Source: Epichloe hybrida (Eukaryota; Ascomycota; Sordariomycetes; Hypocreales; Clavicipitaceae). From it: a stretch of 64,000 nucleotides of DNA. The stretch is from positions 310,001-374,000 of the forward strand of contig JAFEKR010000018.1 of assembly GCA_019022495.1 (NCBI GenBank), written 5' to 3'. Shown in pieces: positions 10,552 through 22,700 of this stretch (positions are counted from its first letter, which is position 1; every line of letters begins with the position of its first letter). The notes under the pieces were generated by a model. It worked only from the letters and a program-made list of their open reading frames with translations. It was not told the DNA's origin and did no database searches. A program made the position numbers and the translations under genes.

Positions 10552-12162
10552 CTACGCGAATCGAGATTTCAGCAACTCGTCATACTTTGCTTTATCAGCA
10601 AGCTTCTTTTTGACGACATCACCTGCGTCACCGCACCAAAACTCTGATACCGCTCGCTCGACCTCACGAGGCAAATATCCCGATGGGCACAGGTGGTCCT
10701 CAAGGAGGCAATTCATGGCATCCACTGATGTTAAGCAGTACCAAAACCACACTCCTTTCGAGTCCCACATGTCTCCCATGGTTCTAGAGACCGAAATACC
10801 ATGCTCCATCGTTGTCTCACGTTCCTCCTTTTCCAATATACTCATGAATTCCTGTCGTACTTGGTCGTATGTGACATATTCCTTGCCAAGAATCTCCTCG
10901 ATGCTGCACCCAGTCAGCCAATATGGAACTTCCAGCATTTCGACCGGCGTGGCGCAAATCCATTCCAAGTCAATCAGACCTTGAACATTCCAATCGTCGT
11001 CGACGAAAATGTTACTTGGGTTGACGTCAGTAAGCTTGAGAAGATATGGCCCGCTGCGGTGTTCCCGTTTGATATAACGATGCGAGATTGCTCGCAGCAG
11101 CGACATTACAGCCATCTGCCCACGGCAGTCATTCTCGCTAAAAGCAGCATTTGGTTGAGCGAGGAATCGTCCATCATGACAGGTGAGCAAATCGGAAACG
11201 AAAGCGTCCGTGCAGGAATGTAGATGGTCACGCTGTATAGATCTCGGTGCACCATCGTTTTCCAGGATTGCAAGCGAGCAAGACAGGTATCGGTTTGTCA
11301 GGGCTACTGTACCATCATTGTGGAATTGGAAAGAACCAATGCGAGCCTGAGGAATACGGGCCAAAGACAGCATGATTCTAGTCAAGCCGCGGAACAGGTT
11401 TTGCCTGCGTTCTGCATCGGCCCTGTACTTGGCCAGAGTTTTGGATAGCATTTGTACTTTGTCGGAGCCGATGTGTTCCAGTAGCATGTATGGCGTGCGA
11501 ATACTGGGGGCTGTTGAGAACTTGGTATATTGCGACAAGATGGGAAATTGAAACAGGGAGTAGAGAGACCGCCATAATGTATGCACAAGACGGACATGGA
11601 ATGGCCGGTGGGTCACGTGCGTGAACTAAGCTCTTTCATGAATAACAGATGCAACCGAGGCTTGGGGGGGAGGGGGCTTATTTACCTGGCGCCCATCCGA
11701 AAACCCAAATCCAAACAGGTGAGGAATCCGGACATCGGGACATTTTTCTTGCATCCACACATACGCTCCGACCTCAGAGCTCAGCTTTTCATCCACAATT
11801 CCGACAAGTCTATGAGGCTTGGGGCAACGGAAGATAAGTTTCGTAGTCGAACCACCCGAAGCCACTTCAACAAGGACGCAAACATTGAACGACCCTTGAA
11901 TCCATGCTCGTGGATCCAGAACCGTGCAGCCATCTTCGTTTTCGAGTCGGAGATGGTGCCTGACAAGAGCTTCGATTGACTCTCGCTGAGCCCAGAGGTC
12001 GGTATATTGTTTCTTGATTGCGGGGACATAGTCAAGTTCGTTCAGAACATTATGATTCTTGCGAACAGCCGAGGAGTATGTGATAGGGGGGCGCCCGAGT
12101 AGCGTCAATCGATCCGGCATGGCAATAGCTCCAGGCGCAACGTATGGAGGAATCTGACGCAA
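10552..12162 (-). CDS. Fungal phosphotransferase (APH/choline kinase-like) family protein
   Basis: Exons 11686-12162 and 10552-11625, joined across a 60 nt intron (11626-11685), give 516 residues. The junction restores the usual block GRQ-FTH..HRPF.VR seen in this large fungal family. Kinase-like features: a catalytic loop at about 359-364 (Asp359, Asn364, in TDVNPSNIFVDDDW) and a metal-binding IDLEW near 378, followed by the family hallmark PYWLTG. Enzymes of the wider superfamily phosphorylate aminoglycosides, choline or homoserine; substrates of these expanded fungal paralogs are unknown. The His normally found before the catalytic Asp is replaced by Thr. Start at 12162 is the first Met; a second Met 14 residues in is possible. 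Confidence 0.85.
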
Positions 12163-12389
12163 CTGTTTGGAAATGGGCGGCCTGTTGATGATGCACTGGT
12201 GTGCTGGTGTGCTATGGCCGGAGGCAGCAGGTGAAGGTTGAAGTTGAGGTCCTAATCCTACTCGGTTTTAGCTACGAGTTGGCCGCTATACCCACCATGT
12301 GATAGGGCCACATCACATATCCCAGGGGGTACAGGGGACGGCACGGCACATGGCGCCGCCAATGAAACAAATCCAAGGACCACCCCTCC

Positions 12390-13468
12390 TCAAGTCGGTT
12401 GCCTCAACACACCCACATGCACCACGAAGCCGTCCCGCGCCGTCAACCCCTCGGCCGCCAGCACCTCCCCCCTGACCCTCCACACCCGAAACCTCTCCAG
12501 AAACGCACCCAGCCACGCCCTAAACACGTCGTGATCCCTCAGCTGCTGCGCGATCACGCAGACGCAGGCACCGTCCCCGTCGTCGTCACCTTCGCCGTCC
12601 CCGTCACCACCCCGCCGCTCCCGCTCCCTCAGGAGACACGCATCCACGCACGTCCGCACAAACGGGTCCACCAACGCAAAGTTGTACACACAATCCGTCG
12701 CAATCACCGCGTCAAACCAGCGCGCCGGCGCAGCCAGCCCGGGCGTGACCTCGTCCTGCTCCCAGTCCAGAGCGCGGAAGGCGATGCTCCCCGTGCGCTG
12801 CCTCGCACAAGGCTGCTGGTTCTCGACGAGGTTCCGGGAAACGAGCTTCCGGACATAGCTCTGGTCGGAGAGCACGTAGTGCGCTGCGCGGGGCGCCGCG
12901 GCCAGCGCATTCAGCGGCGAGATGCCGCATCCCAGCTCGAGCACCGCGGATGAAGGCGTGAGTATCGCGCGCAAGAGGGGATTCGCGGGAGAGGACAGCC
13001 ATTGTGCGAACAGGGGGGCTACTTTCCATAGCACTGCGCCATGTTAGTTTGACGACGGGCACTGAGGTTGGTTCTGAGGAAGAAGGAGAAGAAAAAAGAG
13101 AAGAAGAAGAAATAAAGAAGAAGAAAAAGAAGAAACAAAAAAAGAGAAGAAGAAGAAGAAGAGGAAGAATGATAAAAACTCGCCTGCCCCCGTTGTCCCG
13201 CCTGCCCTCGTGGATCCCAGCACCCCTGGACTCTGGTAGATAGTGACATCTCTTCCCGCAAGGACGACTTCCACGCTCTGCGCCATGGGGTCAACGAAGC
13301 CTAGGTTCTGCGAGGGCAGCGGACTCGAGTATAAGAGGAAGGTTTCTGCGGTGCCCGTATTAGTTAGTTGGGACGGGCCGGGCCATGGGGAGCCACGGAC
13401 GGCGCGTCACCTTGGTCGGCATCTTGGATTTCATCTTCCAGACAGGGGAGGAGGTCTCGCACGGGCAT
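12390..13468 (-). CDS. RKM5: RKM5-like protein-lysine N-methyltransferase
   Basis: Methyltransferase family 16 enzyme; in yeast, Rkm5 monomethylates ribosomal protein L1. Exons 13411-13468, 13184-13345 and 12390-13033 give 287 residues. Intron 1 (13346-13410) is GT-AG with an actaac branch site. Intron 2 (13034-13183, 150 nt) begins with GC: only the CAG|GCGAGT donor gives the phase needed to join exon 2 to exon 3 and restores the family block TTGAVLWK. Motifs: LGFVDP near the N-terminus, SAM motif I ELGCG, and DCVYN after motif II. An Asp/Gly-rich acidic insert precedes the last strand. Start chosen as the only upstream ATG that continues through intron 1 in frame. Confidence 0.9.
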
Positions 13469-14013
13469 TGCCGGGGTTGGGACGAACGTTTGCGTCGTGC
13501 GGTTTGTTGGGCAAGTTGGGAACGGAGGCGATTGATGGCTCACCCCCAGCGCAAGGCCGACTCGAAAGCAGCCACAATTGTACATATAATATGTGCGAGG
13601 CCATGCCCCCACTTTACATGCATATGAGCGCCCCACGTGAGGAGAAAAGGAAGACACTGACGTACGCACGTCGTCCTGTCTCATCATGACTTGAGCTGTC
13701 CAGTGCCCGGCCTTGGATATAGTACATGGCTGGGAAGGCGTGCAAAGTGGTCCAGAACACAGCTATTAGGACATGGAATAACATCTACATGTCCGTCTAG
13801 GTCATCTTGACGCACGAAACCCGACCTTCACTATAGGGTAGGACAAGTGCTTCTTCATAATCAACATTGTCGTGTTTTGAAGTCGCATAACAATACAAAA
13901 GAAACATGCTTCTGTAAACATTTGCACCTTGTTTCCCCTTCCTTTCCCGTCCATTGTCCAGGCTCATCCGATGAGCTCATGCGCCCAACCCGTTCCCTCT
14001 TCCCAGCCCGTGC
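13469..14013. other. Intergenic between RKM5 and NCS-1
   Basis: RKM5 promoter on one side and the 3' end of NCS-1 on the other. No gene or repeat recognised. Confidence 0.5.
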
Positions 14014-14993
14014 CTACACCAAGCCGTCGTACAAGGACAAGGCCGACACGATGGTCTCGTCGCGCTTGCTGCCCTCCTTGAACTCTTCCAAGTCGAGCGA
14101 CCCGTTCTCGTCCTTGTCCATCATGCGGAAAATCTTGCGCACGCGCTTCTCGGGGGTATCTTCATCTTCCGGCAGTTTTACCATGGACCCGACCTGGCAG
14201 CCATGCGTGTTAGAAAAAAAAAAAAAAAAATCTGTCAATCCATAACGAGAGGAGCAAGTGCCAGCACCACCGGCTTACCATCTTGTAGATTGCTTCAACG
14301 ATTTGCAGCATTTCGTCATAACTGATCTTGCCGTCGCCGTCAATGTCGTAAAGCTGAAAGGCCCAGTCGAGCTTGTCTTCCATCTTGCCCCGGCTCGTAA
14401 CGCTCAAGGCGCAAATGAACTCTTTAAAATCGATGCTACCAGATTTATCCGTGTCGAATACATTGAACACATAGTCGGCGAATGAGCTCGGGTCGCCAAA
14501 TGGGAAGAATTGTCGGTAGATTTTCTGGAACTCGTCTTTACTCAGCATGCCCGAGGGGCAGTCTTTGAGGAAGCCTATGATGGGGTCAGTCAGCCTCTTG
14601 ACAATTGACGCACCGTTCCCGTGGAGCAGCGCAGCGCAGCGCATTGCATTGCATTGCATTCAGACTCGACCGATAAGCGTCTTTCCAAAGGCTTCTGCCA
14701 TGTCTTCGCACAAGAGCACATGCCAAGGACACGTGAGTGAGGCGGAGGGTTAACGCACCCTTGTACCATTGCTGAAGCTCCTTCTTGTCAAAGTGAGTCG
14801 ACTTTTGCAGCTCGGCCAGCTGGTCCTGGGAGAGCTTGGACTGCCTGCATGTTGCATCAAGAGGTTAGCCCCGCGTTGTCGCATCATGATGAGCACCCCA
14901 AGTCCAAGCAGAGCACAGGGACACATTCTTGAAGCGTGTTGTCCGAGATGAAGGCCCCTGGCTTCAGGGTCTTTGAGCTTACGATTTGCCCAT
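14014..14993 (-). CDS. NCS1: Neuronal calcium sensor 1 / frequenin homolog
   Basis: Calcium-binding activator of phosphatidylinositol 4-kinase. Exons 14983-14993, 14759-14844, 14279-14574 and 14014-14193 give exactly 190 residues, the family length. The first coding exon is only 11 nt (encodes MGK plus two bases of the next codon). The protein starts MGKSQSKL, a myristoylation signal. A degenerate first EF-hand with CPSG is followed by three canonical loops at about 73-84, 109-120 and 157-168 ([39 protein letters not shown]). Introns are 138, 184 and 85 nt; the last holds a 12-13 nt poly-T tract before the acceptor. A TATA-like gggatataaac is about 30 bp before the ATG. Confidence 0.97.
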
Positions 14994-16291
14994 CTTTCTC
15001 CCGTGCGGTGAATTGGTGGCGTAGTTTATATCCCGGTCGATGGTATTCCGCGTAGACGAGATGGGGGGGCGCGGCAGTTGAGACGGACCAGCGTGGAAGA
15101 CTGGGACTGGCTCTGGCTCTATAAAGGCAAAGAGATGATGGACGATGTGTTGCCTGCACTGGCACGCGCCAAGTCAATGGTGTTGGTCGGCGGTGTTGGG
15201 CGCTTGGGAATCAGAACAGGGCGAGGGCGGCGTGCGCGGTGGCGTGCGCGGCGGGGGAACGACGATGGGAATGACGGATGGATGGATGGATGGATAATGT
15301 CGTCTGTCGTCGGCAGGATGAGGGGCTGCGGGCGTGAGCGTGGAGGCGAAGAATGCGTGTCATGCGCCGTGTGTCGTGGCCCGCCTCCAAAAAAAAAAAA
15401 AAAAAAAAAAAAACCAGAAAAAATGACCGAGGGAATAAAGATTGAGTCGGGGTTGGACGATTGAGCCCAATGCTGATGTGATGGATGATGAGAGATTGAA
15501 GAAGAATGGTGGCAGCGAGAACTCGGCAGACATGAATAGGCTCAGGCTCGACTTGACTTTATTAGCCAGGTGGTGCGCGCGTGGATAATGGACGATGATG
15601 GATCAGTGCCCCGGCACAGCACCGGCTAAAATGTGGCATTTGGTGGCTGGCTGCCTGCCAGTGGGCTCAAGTGCCTGCAAGGCTGCAAGGGACGGACGCA
15701 GAGCAGACGCACACATGACATTGCACGCGCCGTTACGTCCGCACACAGACGCAAGCTTCGACACAAGAAGCCGCCAAGTTGTCGCCGTGCTCCGCCGCCA
15801 TCTGTGCTGTGTCAGTGTGCATCTGTGTGTGTGCATCTGTGTGTGTGCATCTGTGTGTGTGCATCTGTGTGTATCTGTGTACATGTGGACAAGCCCACCC
15901 TTGTTCCAAGCAGGTTTCAGATCCAAGTGGCCATCGATCATCTTGTCGCGGCTAAATGCGCATGTCTCAGACGAGAGCGATGCACCTCTCTCTTCTTTCT
16001 CTCTTCTCTCTCTCTCGTCGAGGCGGTCAGCGGCTTCCTGTTCCCCATGTGCTTTGCAAGACGAAGAAGAAACTGACAATTATGCCTTGATTCAATACCT
16101 AATTGTAGTAATGCCCGCCCATGCCTAGACACGAAAGTAAAAAGAGGAGACGGAAAACATAGTTCCCATGCATATATCGAACCGCGGTACCTACACTCCC
16201 TTGCAAAATGGTCATCATGATCCCAATAGAAAAAAAAAAAAAAAGACACGCTGCGCAAGACAAGACAAGTCGCTCCCGCTGCGACTCTTCT
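14994..16291. other. Long intergenic region with low-complexity DNA
   Basis: About 1.3 kb without a supported gene, covering the NCS1 promoter and the 3' side of CDC45. It contains a ggat tetranucleotide run near 15280-15297, a run of 25 A at 15389-15413, and a 14 bp tandem repeat at 15819-15880. Large open frames here are products of low-complexity sequence. Confidence 0.6.
15819..15880. repeat. 14 bp minisatellite
   Basis: The unit gcatctgtgtgtgt starts at 15819, 15833, 15847 and 15861, then decays. Four copies. Confidence 0.9.
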
Positions 16292-19009
16292 CTAGCCCAC
16301 CACGGCCTTCATGCTCAAGCTTTCCAAAAAGGCCCCCAAGTCCTCCTTCTTGACTTCGACCACGCAATGTTCAAAGCTGTCGATTCGTACCCTGGCATTC
16401 GTCTCGGAGACGACTTCCTGGAAAGCGCTGCCGAACTTGTTCAGCCCATATCCCTTGTCAGGTTCAGCATCCTCATCATCCGACTCTTCATCCGAGTCCG
16501 AGTCCGAGTCCGAGTCCGAGTCCGAGCCCTCTGACTCGCTCTCGACTTCATCGTCGTCTTCAACCTCTTGTCCGGCTGCGCGCTTCGCCGCACGCTTTTC
16601 TCTTTTGATTTTCTCTTTAGCCAGTCGTGCAGCCTCCTTGTCTTTCGCTTTGGCGTCCCTCTCCATCTTGCGCCGTTTTGCTGCCTCCCGATTGAGAAAT
16701 GTCGTGTCCGGTCCACCACCACCTCCCGTGCCAACGACAACGTAGATGCCACGTTTCTCGTTCAAGCTGGCTACCACGAGCGGCGTGCCGCGGCCACCAT
16801 GAGAGAGCTTGCCATGAGAATCTCGTTCTTGTTCAGCAAGTGCTTCTCCAATCCATAGAGAGAGCTTTGTGAGAGCAGCAGGATGAGTGAAGAGTCCAAC
16901 GTCTGGCCCATCTTTGACAACACACATTCGGAATGCCCGTAGGTGTTTGATTTGTTTCTTGTTGATGAGTGAAGTGCCTGTGCGGTAGATTGCTCGATGC
17001 AAAAATTGTGCTGTAGGTAAGCCGGCTTTGAGACAGTCGATGCTGCGGGAGAAGGAAAAAAAAATAAAAAATTAAGAGATTAGTCAAGCCACATTTGCTT
17101 CAACAACAGGTTCAACATACTTTTCTAACGCGTCGTAGGCTTCCCAGAAACGACTGACCCATTCCTCGGTTTGGGCACCGAATTCGACTTCCTCTTCGAC
17201 TTCCCGAGCTAGTTGACTGGCCGCCATCGGCGCATCGGTTGTGTGAGCATGTTTACCGACCTCGAGCAAAGCGCCAATCACGACCCCGACATCTTGAGCG
17301 CTCAGTGTCGCTCGCCAACCCCAGCTTCGCACGAAACCCCAGCCATCCTTTGCGCCAGCCCGGTCCTTGTCATCTGTATCTACGGCCGGGACCATCTCGT
17401 CAAGATTGTATAGTGAGCCGTATTTGAGGAGTTTGGCTCTGAGCTCGCGCTTGAGCATCATGTCCATGTGAGTGTAGCTTTGCTTGCATTGCGCCAAGCT
17501 CACGCCCATCTTGGCTAGCAGCTTGTGAAGTCGCTTGATCCCCGTCTCACTCCAGGTTTTGAGCCGCGAGAACAGATACGGCGAGTGTAGCATGCTGTCA
17601 TACAAGCTCCAGTGTCGGATCAACAGGAACCTAGGCTCAGGAGACAGCCTGATGCTGGTGTCCTCTGGGTTTCTAGCCGTAGTGGGAATGACACCCGTGT
17701 TTTCTTGGGCGACGCGGCCATTGGTAATTTCAGGCGGGTTGAGGCGCCGCACTTCGTCACGCAGTAGTTGTCGCAGCCTTGATCCACGGACGCCCATCCA
17801 GCCCGACGGTCTGCTAGTATCATTGGCTCGGACAGGCGCTGCCACACCTGCTGATGAACGCCCGTAGAGCTCCATGGATGTGACTCCAACAATAGTCAGC
17901 CAGAGGACGTCATTGTCCTCTCTGCCGAGTTCAGAAGCCAGGGAATACATCATGGAGGAAATCGGTTCTGCGAATGAAGAGCCCATCTTGTAATACTTGT
18001 GCAAAACAGATTCTTTCTCTTGGCGTAATTGTAAAAGTCGCCGTCGCAGAGTCCTCGCCGATGGAGTCGGAGGTTCCTGTGCGGCTGATGGGGGCTCGAT
18101 TGGGTCACTGGAAAGACCAGTATCGGGGCCTCGCAGGGAAACGAGTCCTCTATGTGTCGGTCTTCTAGGGGAATCAATTGGACTTGACTGATTGCGACGT
18201 TAGCTTGGTCACACAAGTGATCAACCTTGGGGGGTTCTTACAGAGTTGCTTCGGCGTCTTTGATGTGGCCGATCCTCATCATCGCTCAAATCGTCCTCGT
18301 GGTCATCTGACCAGCTCTTTCGTTTTTGACCGGCGCGAGATGGCGCGGATTCGAATGAGTCATCGTCTTCCTCGTCCCCTAGTATTCCCAAATCGTCCTG
18401 CTCTTCATCAATATCCGGCATATCCACCAATGTCATGTACGCGTCGCGTTCCGTGCCGAGTTGTTCTTCAATATCACCATCGTCAAATGCCACGATGCCT
18501 CCTCTGCCAGACTTGTAGGCGCGGCCGATTTGGCCACCGGAAATACCGACCGGAGTGCGTGATTGGTACGAATTGCCTGCTTCCGAGGACCCTTCCAAGG
18601 GGAAACCACCAAACACGTTGCCAAGATTCCAAGGCCGGTGAGCGTCGATGACCCAGACCTCGACGCCATTGTATGCTGACTCGTCACCTTCAGGCTCGAG
18701 TCCCAAGAGTGGTCCTAGATCTACCATGCCGCCGACACCCAGGCATACTACGACGCCTCCGCTGCCACCTTGACTCTCCATCATGGGAACAACGAGCTCC
18801 TTCCCAGCCTTTTCGAGGTCACTGTATCCAGCGATAGGCTGTATCTTGTGCGGAATGTAGTCATGCTTGAGCAGGCGGGTGAGAATCCGGCACCCACAGA
18901 GAGCATCAGGTTCTAGGGCGACGAGTATCAGGACAGGCGGTGACAGAGGATGGCAAGTGCTCTGAAGGTGCGTGTATAGCTTCGAAATCAGCGAGCGTGG
19001 CAGATACAT
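16292..19009 (-). CDS. CDC45: DNA replication factor Cdc45
   Basis: Subunit of the CMG helicase (Cdc45-MCM2-7-GINS) needed for origin firing and fork progress. Exons 18242-19009, 17121-18187 and 16292-17042 give 861 residues, normal for fungal Cdc45. Introns are 54 nt (18188-18241) and 78 nt (17043-17120). N-terminal DHH-like fold: YLPRSLISKLYTHL and LVALEPDALCGCRILTRLL. An acidic, Ser-rich region precedes exon 2, then ASELGREDNDVLWLTIVG and the conserved C-terminal SLINKKQIKHLRAFRMCVVKDG (20 residues of it: INKKQIKHLRAFRMCVVKDG). Near 16490-16525 a hexanucleotide repeat encodes a (Ser-Asp)n run. Upstream DNA was later hit by a copia element inserted about 460 bp from this start. Confidence 0.97.
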
Positions 19010-19470
19010 GGCTGCAAGGGTCTATGAGGAGAAGGATGTCGAAGCGCTTGTCGATTCATGGAGCTTGAAGCGGAGTAAAAGTCGAGGTCGATGGCGATGA
19101 TGTCGTCGAGAGTATCAGGACGCGCGCCTCGGAATAAGGCGTTGATTGCCCAGGGTGGGCAGGTCTACCAAAGACGACGACGGTGGCAGCAATGGTGGGA
19201 TACATGTATATGTTGAGTCGTAGAAAGGAAAGGCAGCACAAGTTCTGCAGTGCTGGGTCGCGTAAATAATGCCTGGAAGAGTTGTTATCGAAGTACGGAA
19301 TATACGAATGGACATGCAGCATGTGGCTGGTCACGCAGGAATGAATGTTCAAAGTGTTTGTGGGTCCGACGCGATGTCAAGCACCAAAGACGCGCCTCCC
19401 ACTTTACTCCCACTTAATATTACAACAGGCTGAGTCAACAGCACACGCGACTGGGGCGAATTTGGCCCAA
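19010..19470. other. CDC45 promoter region
   Basis: No gene is supported. The original intergenic region was split by the retroelement insertion at 19470. Confidence 0.5.
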
Positions 19471-19703
19471 TGTTGGAATCCCGCCGCAAGCGCTCAACCG
19501 CATGCAGGCAACTTGGACACTAGGACCCACCTAACTAGTTACTTTTCCGGACCTTCAGTAAATACATAGTATAGTTTATATAGGCAGATTACACACCCTA
19601 TAGTACAGGTACTTAGTTATTTAAACTATAGTCCGCGCCCTCTTATAGGATTAGATAACTTAATAGAGGTAGTCACATCAAACCCTAGCATCGCGGTCTA
19701 ATA
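19471..19703 (+). repeat. Left LTR of copia element 1
   Basis: 233 bp. The outer 130-140 bp keep C and G where the right copy has T and A; the inner part is mutated. Confidence 0.95.
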
Positions 19704-22700
19704 TAGTAGCAATTGCGTAGTGTTTATAATTATTATACCTTTCTTCTAAATTAGTACTCTTCTCTTTAAATTAACTAATTATTTAATCTTTAAATAATTA
19801 GTATATACCTAGCAAAAGAGAGGCCTAATTTATTAATATTATAATTAAGTAACCCTAGCATGCTAGGATTAATACCACCTTTTATAAGTTTAATAATAAC
19901 ACCATAGAATATCTTATAATAGCTAAGGAATCTTTAAAAGGTAATAAGCTAGCTATTAAGCTATAGGAGCCTTACTATTAGGACCTGTGGTATAAAATAG
20001 TTAAGGTAAGAGCTATTAAAGATAGAATCTAGGTCTTTATTAATCCTAATTTAAAGATATAGCTAGACTACCCTCCTAAGCCTCTAATCCTTATAGGAAA
20101 TAGGACTCTAGTAAAGAGAAAGGTAGCAGAAGCTATATAAAGTTAATTATTTATAATAGAGACCTTAGAAGTTTAAATATGCTCTTATAGCACTAGTACT
20201 ATAACTAAGAGCCTACTAAAACCTAAGGAAAGCTTACCTAAAGATATTAAGGTAACTAAAGAGAGTTATTTTTAGTACCCTTAATAACCTAATAATACTA
20301 AAGATAACGCCTAGTTTACTATTCTTAGTGGTTATTATTAGGTCTTTAATAGTTAATTCTAGAGCCTTACAAAGGCCTTATAAGAGTATTATACGTGGTT
20401 TATAGGGACCCTTAGGTTTAAATATAAGTAAATAACCTTAAGGTATATATCTCTTTATAATAAGATTAAGAAGCTTTAAAGGAATATAATACCTTTAAGT
20501 AGGACTATTAAGTATTATACTAAAATTAATTTTAATAAGACTATTAAGCAGAATCTTATAAGAGTAAATATTAACAAATAGCTTGTAAATGCTTTAATTA
20601 GTTATAAGAGATGCTTCTAAGTAAACTACCCTATTACTAAGGGTAACTTACCTATAGAAATAATTAATAACGCTATTAGGGCTTGATTTCCTACTATCTT
20701 AGCTTAGGTTAACTTATTAATTTATACTATAGAGAGCAAGGGAAAGGTCCTAGATTTCTATAGCATTATAAGTAGGATTAGGCACCTAATTAAAGCCTAA
20801 GAAAGGTCTTAAGTAAAGGCTAATAACTCTTTTAGAGTAGAACTAACTCTTAATAGTAAAATAAAGGATAAAGCTAAAAAAGAGAAGGTGAAAAAAGATA
20901 ACTACATCTATTACAAGAAGCATAAGGTAAAGAAGTTAAAAGACTTATAGAAGGTCTATAGGGCTCTTTGCCTAATAAAAGACTAGAAGATTAATAAAGA
21001 GCTATTAAAGAAGGTAAAAGAAGTAATAAATTATTAACTTAATAATATAAAAAAGGTATATAACGCTTGGTTAAAGGATAATAGCGTAAAGGAACCTAAA
21101 GAAGATAATACTATATTTACTACTATAGGAGAGTCTATAGAGGCTTTCCTTACCTAAGATAAATCATGGGTTATACTTAATAGCAGAACCTTAATTCACA
21201 TCTTTAATAATAAACGCTAGTTTATAGACCTTAATTATAGTAAGTAGCCTAGAATTTAAGTAGGTTATAGTGTTATAAACGCTTATAGCATTAGCATAGC
21301 TTAGATTATCTTAATAGATAGCTAAACCCTTACCTTATTAAACGCCTAGTACTAGCTAATATTCTTTACAAACCTTATATCTCTTTAGCTACTTATGTAA
21401 AAGGGACTAAGGTAAGATAATCTTACTAGAAGGGTAATAGACTTAGTAAGAGGTAATTAAGAGATATTTTAAACTTAGGTTATTAGTATATAGTTATATA
21501 TAAAGGGCTTAAGCCTATTAGAAGCTTTTATTATTAAGGGAGATTCACAAGACCTAAAGATAGCTATAATAACACTTATAGATCTATAGCACGCTAGATT
21601 AGCATATCTGGGTGAGGATGTAATAGATTAAGTGCTTTAGAAGCTTTAAATTTAATTAAAGAAAAGGAGCATAGGTAAATATAAGGTTTACTAAACCTCT
21701 AAAGCATAAAGGTAAATATTATAAGTCCCTTAGATAGGATCCCTACCTTTAGGACCGCTTTAGGTAGTCTCTTTTAACCTCTTTACTTAATTATTAGGGT
21801 ATAATAAAGACTAATATATTACTCTTTTTACCTATAGAGTAATAGGACTATATTATATCTTTACAATCCTATTAAAGACTAATATTACGCTCTGCTTTAA
21901 TTAGTTAGAAGCTATATACATAAGAGTATATAGCATCTATATTATGATTATAATAACTAATAGTAAGACTGCCTTCTAGACTAAAAAACAAGAAGAAGAG
22001 GTTATAAATAAAGGTATTATTGTCAGAAAGTCTAGCCTAGCTTACCTATATTAAAATAGGCACGCTAAATAGTCTAGGGGGGTAATAATAAGGGTTATAA
22101 TAACTCTTATAACATAATTAGGCTTCCTAGAAGATCTCTAGCCTATAGCTACTAAAGTAGCTATTTATATCTTAAATTACATGCCTTAAAAGCTACTTAA
22201 CTAGTAATTACCTTAACAAGCATTAAATAGGTAGTTAAGAGATAATAAGCTTTAATAAAGTTACTTACTAGAAGAGCTAGAAGCTTTAATAACTTATTTA
22301 TAAGCTTTTAAATGTAAAGTATTTATAATAATATAAAGTAGGCTTCATAAGGCAGGTCTAAAGCTTACTTAGAGAGCTTATATTAGATACCTTACTAGAT
22401 ACGTTTCCTCCATGTAATACCTGATTTAGGTACTAATAATAAAGAGGAGCTACTAGTTCTTATTAAGCTACGTTACCTTTAATAAGTCTATCTTCTATGC
22501 TTAAGAAAGAGGCCTATTATTAACTATAAAAGGGGTTAAAAAAAGATGCCTTAAAGAGCTAGTTAAGGATAATAAGGATAAAAGCTCTAATATAGGGCTT
22601 CTATAGATAGCATACCCTCTATTACTATAATAACCACTTAATTAGCTTTAATAGGCGGAAACTCCTACTAGTTATAATTAATAAGATTATAAAGAAAAGG

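Noticed and set aside
13004..13243. Lys/Glu-rich plus-strand frame
   Set aside because: It is the antisense of the pyrimidine tract in the RKM5 intron.
15603..16258. Long frames on both strands in the NCS1-CDC45 spacer
   Set aside because: Composed of microsatellite and poly-A/T tracts; no conserved-looking sequence.
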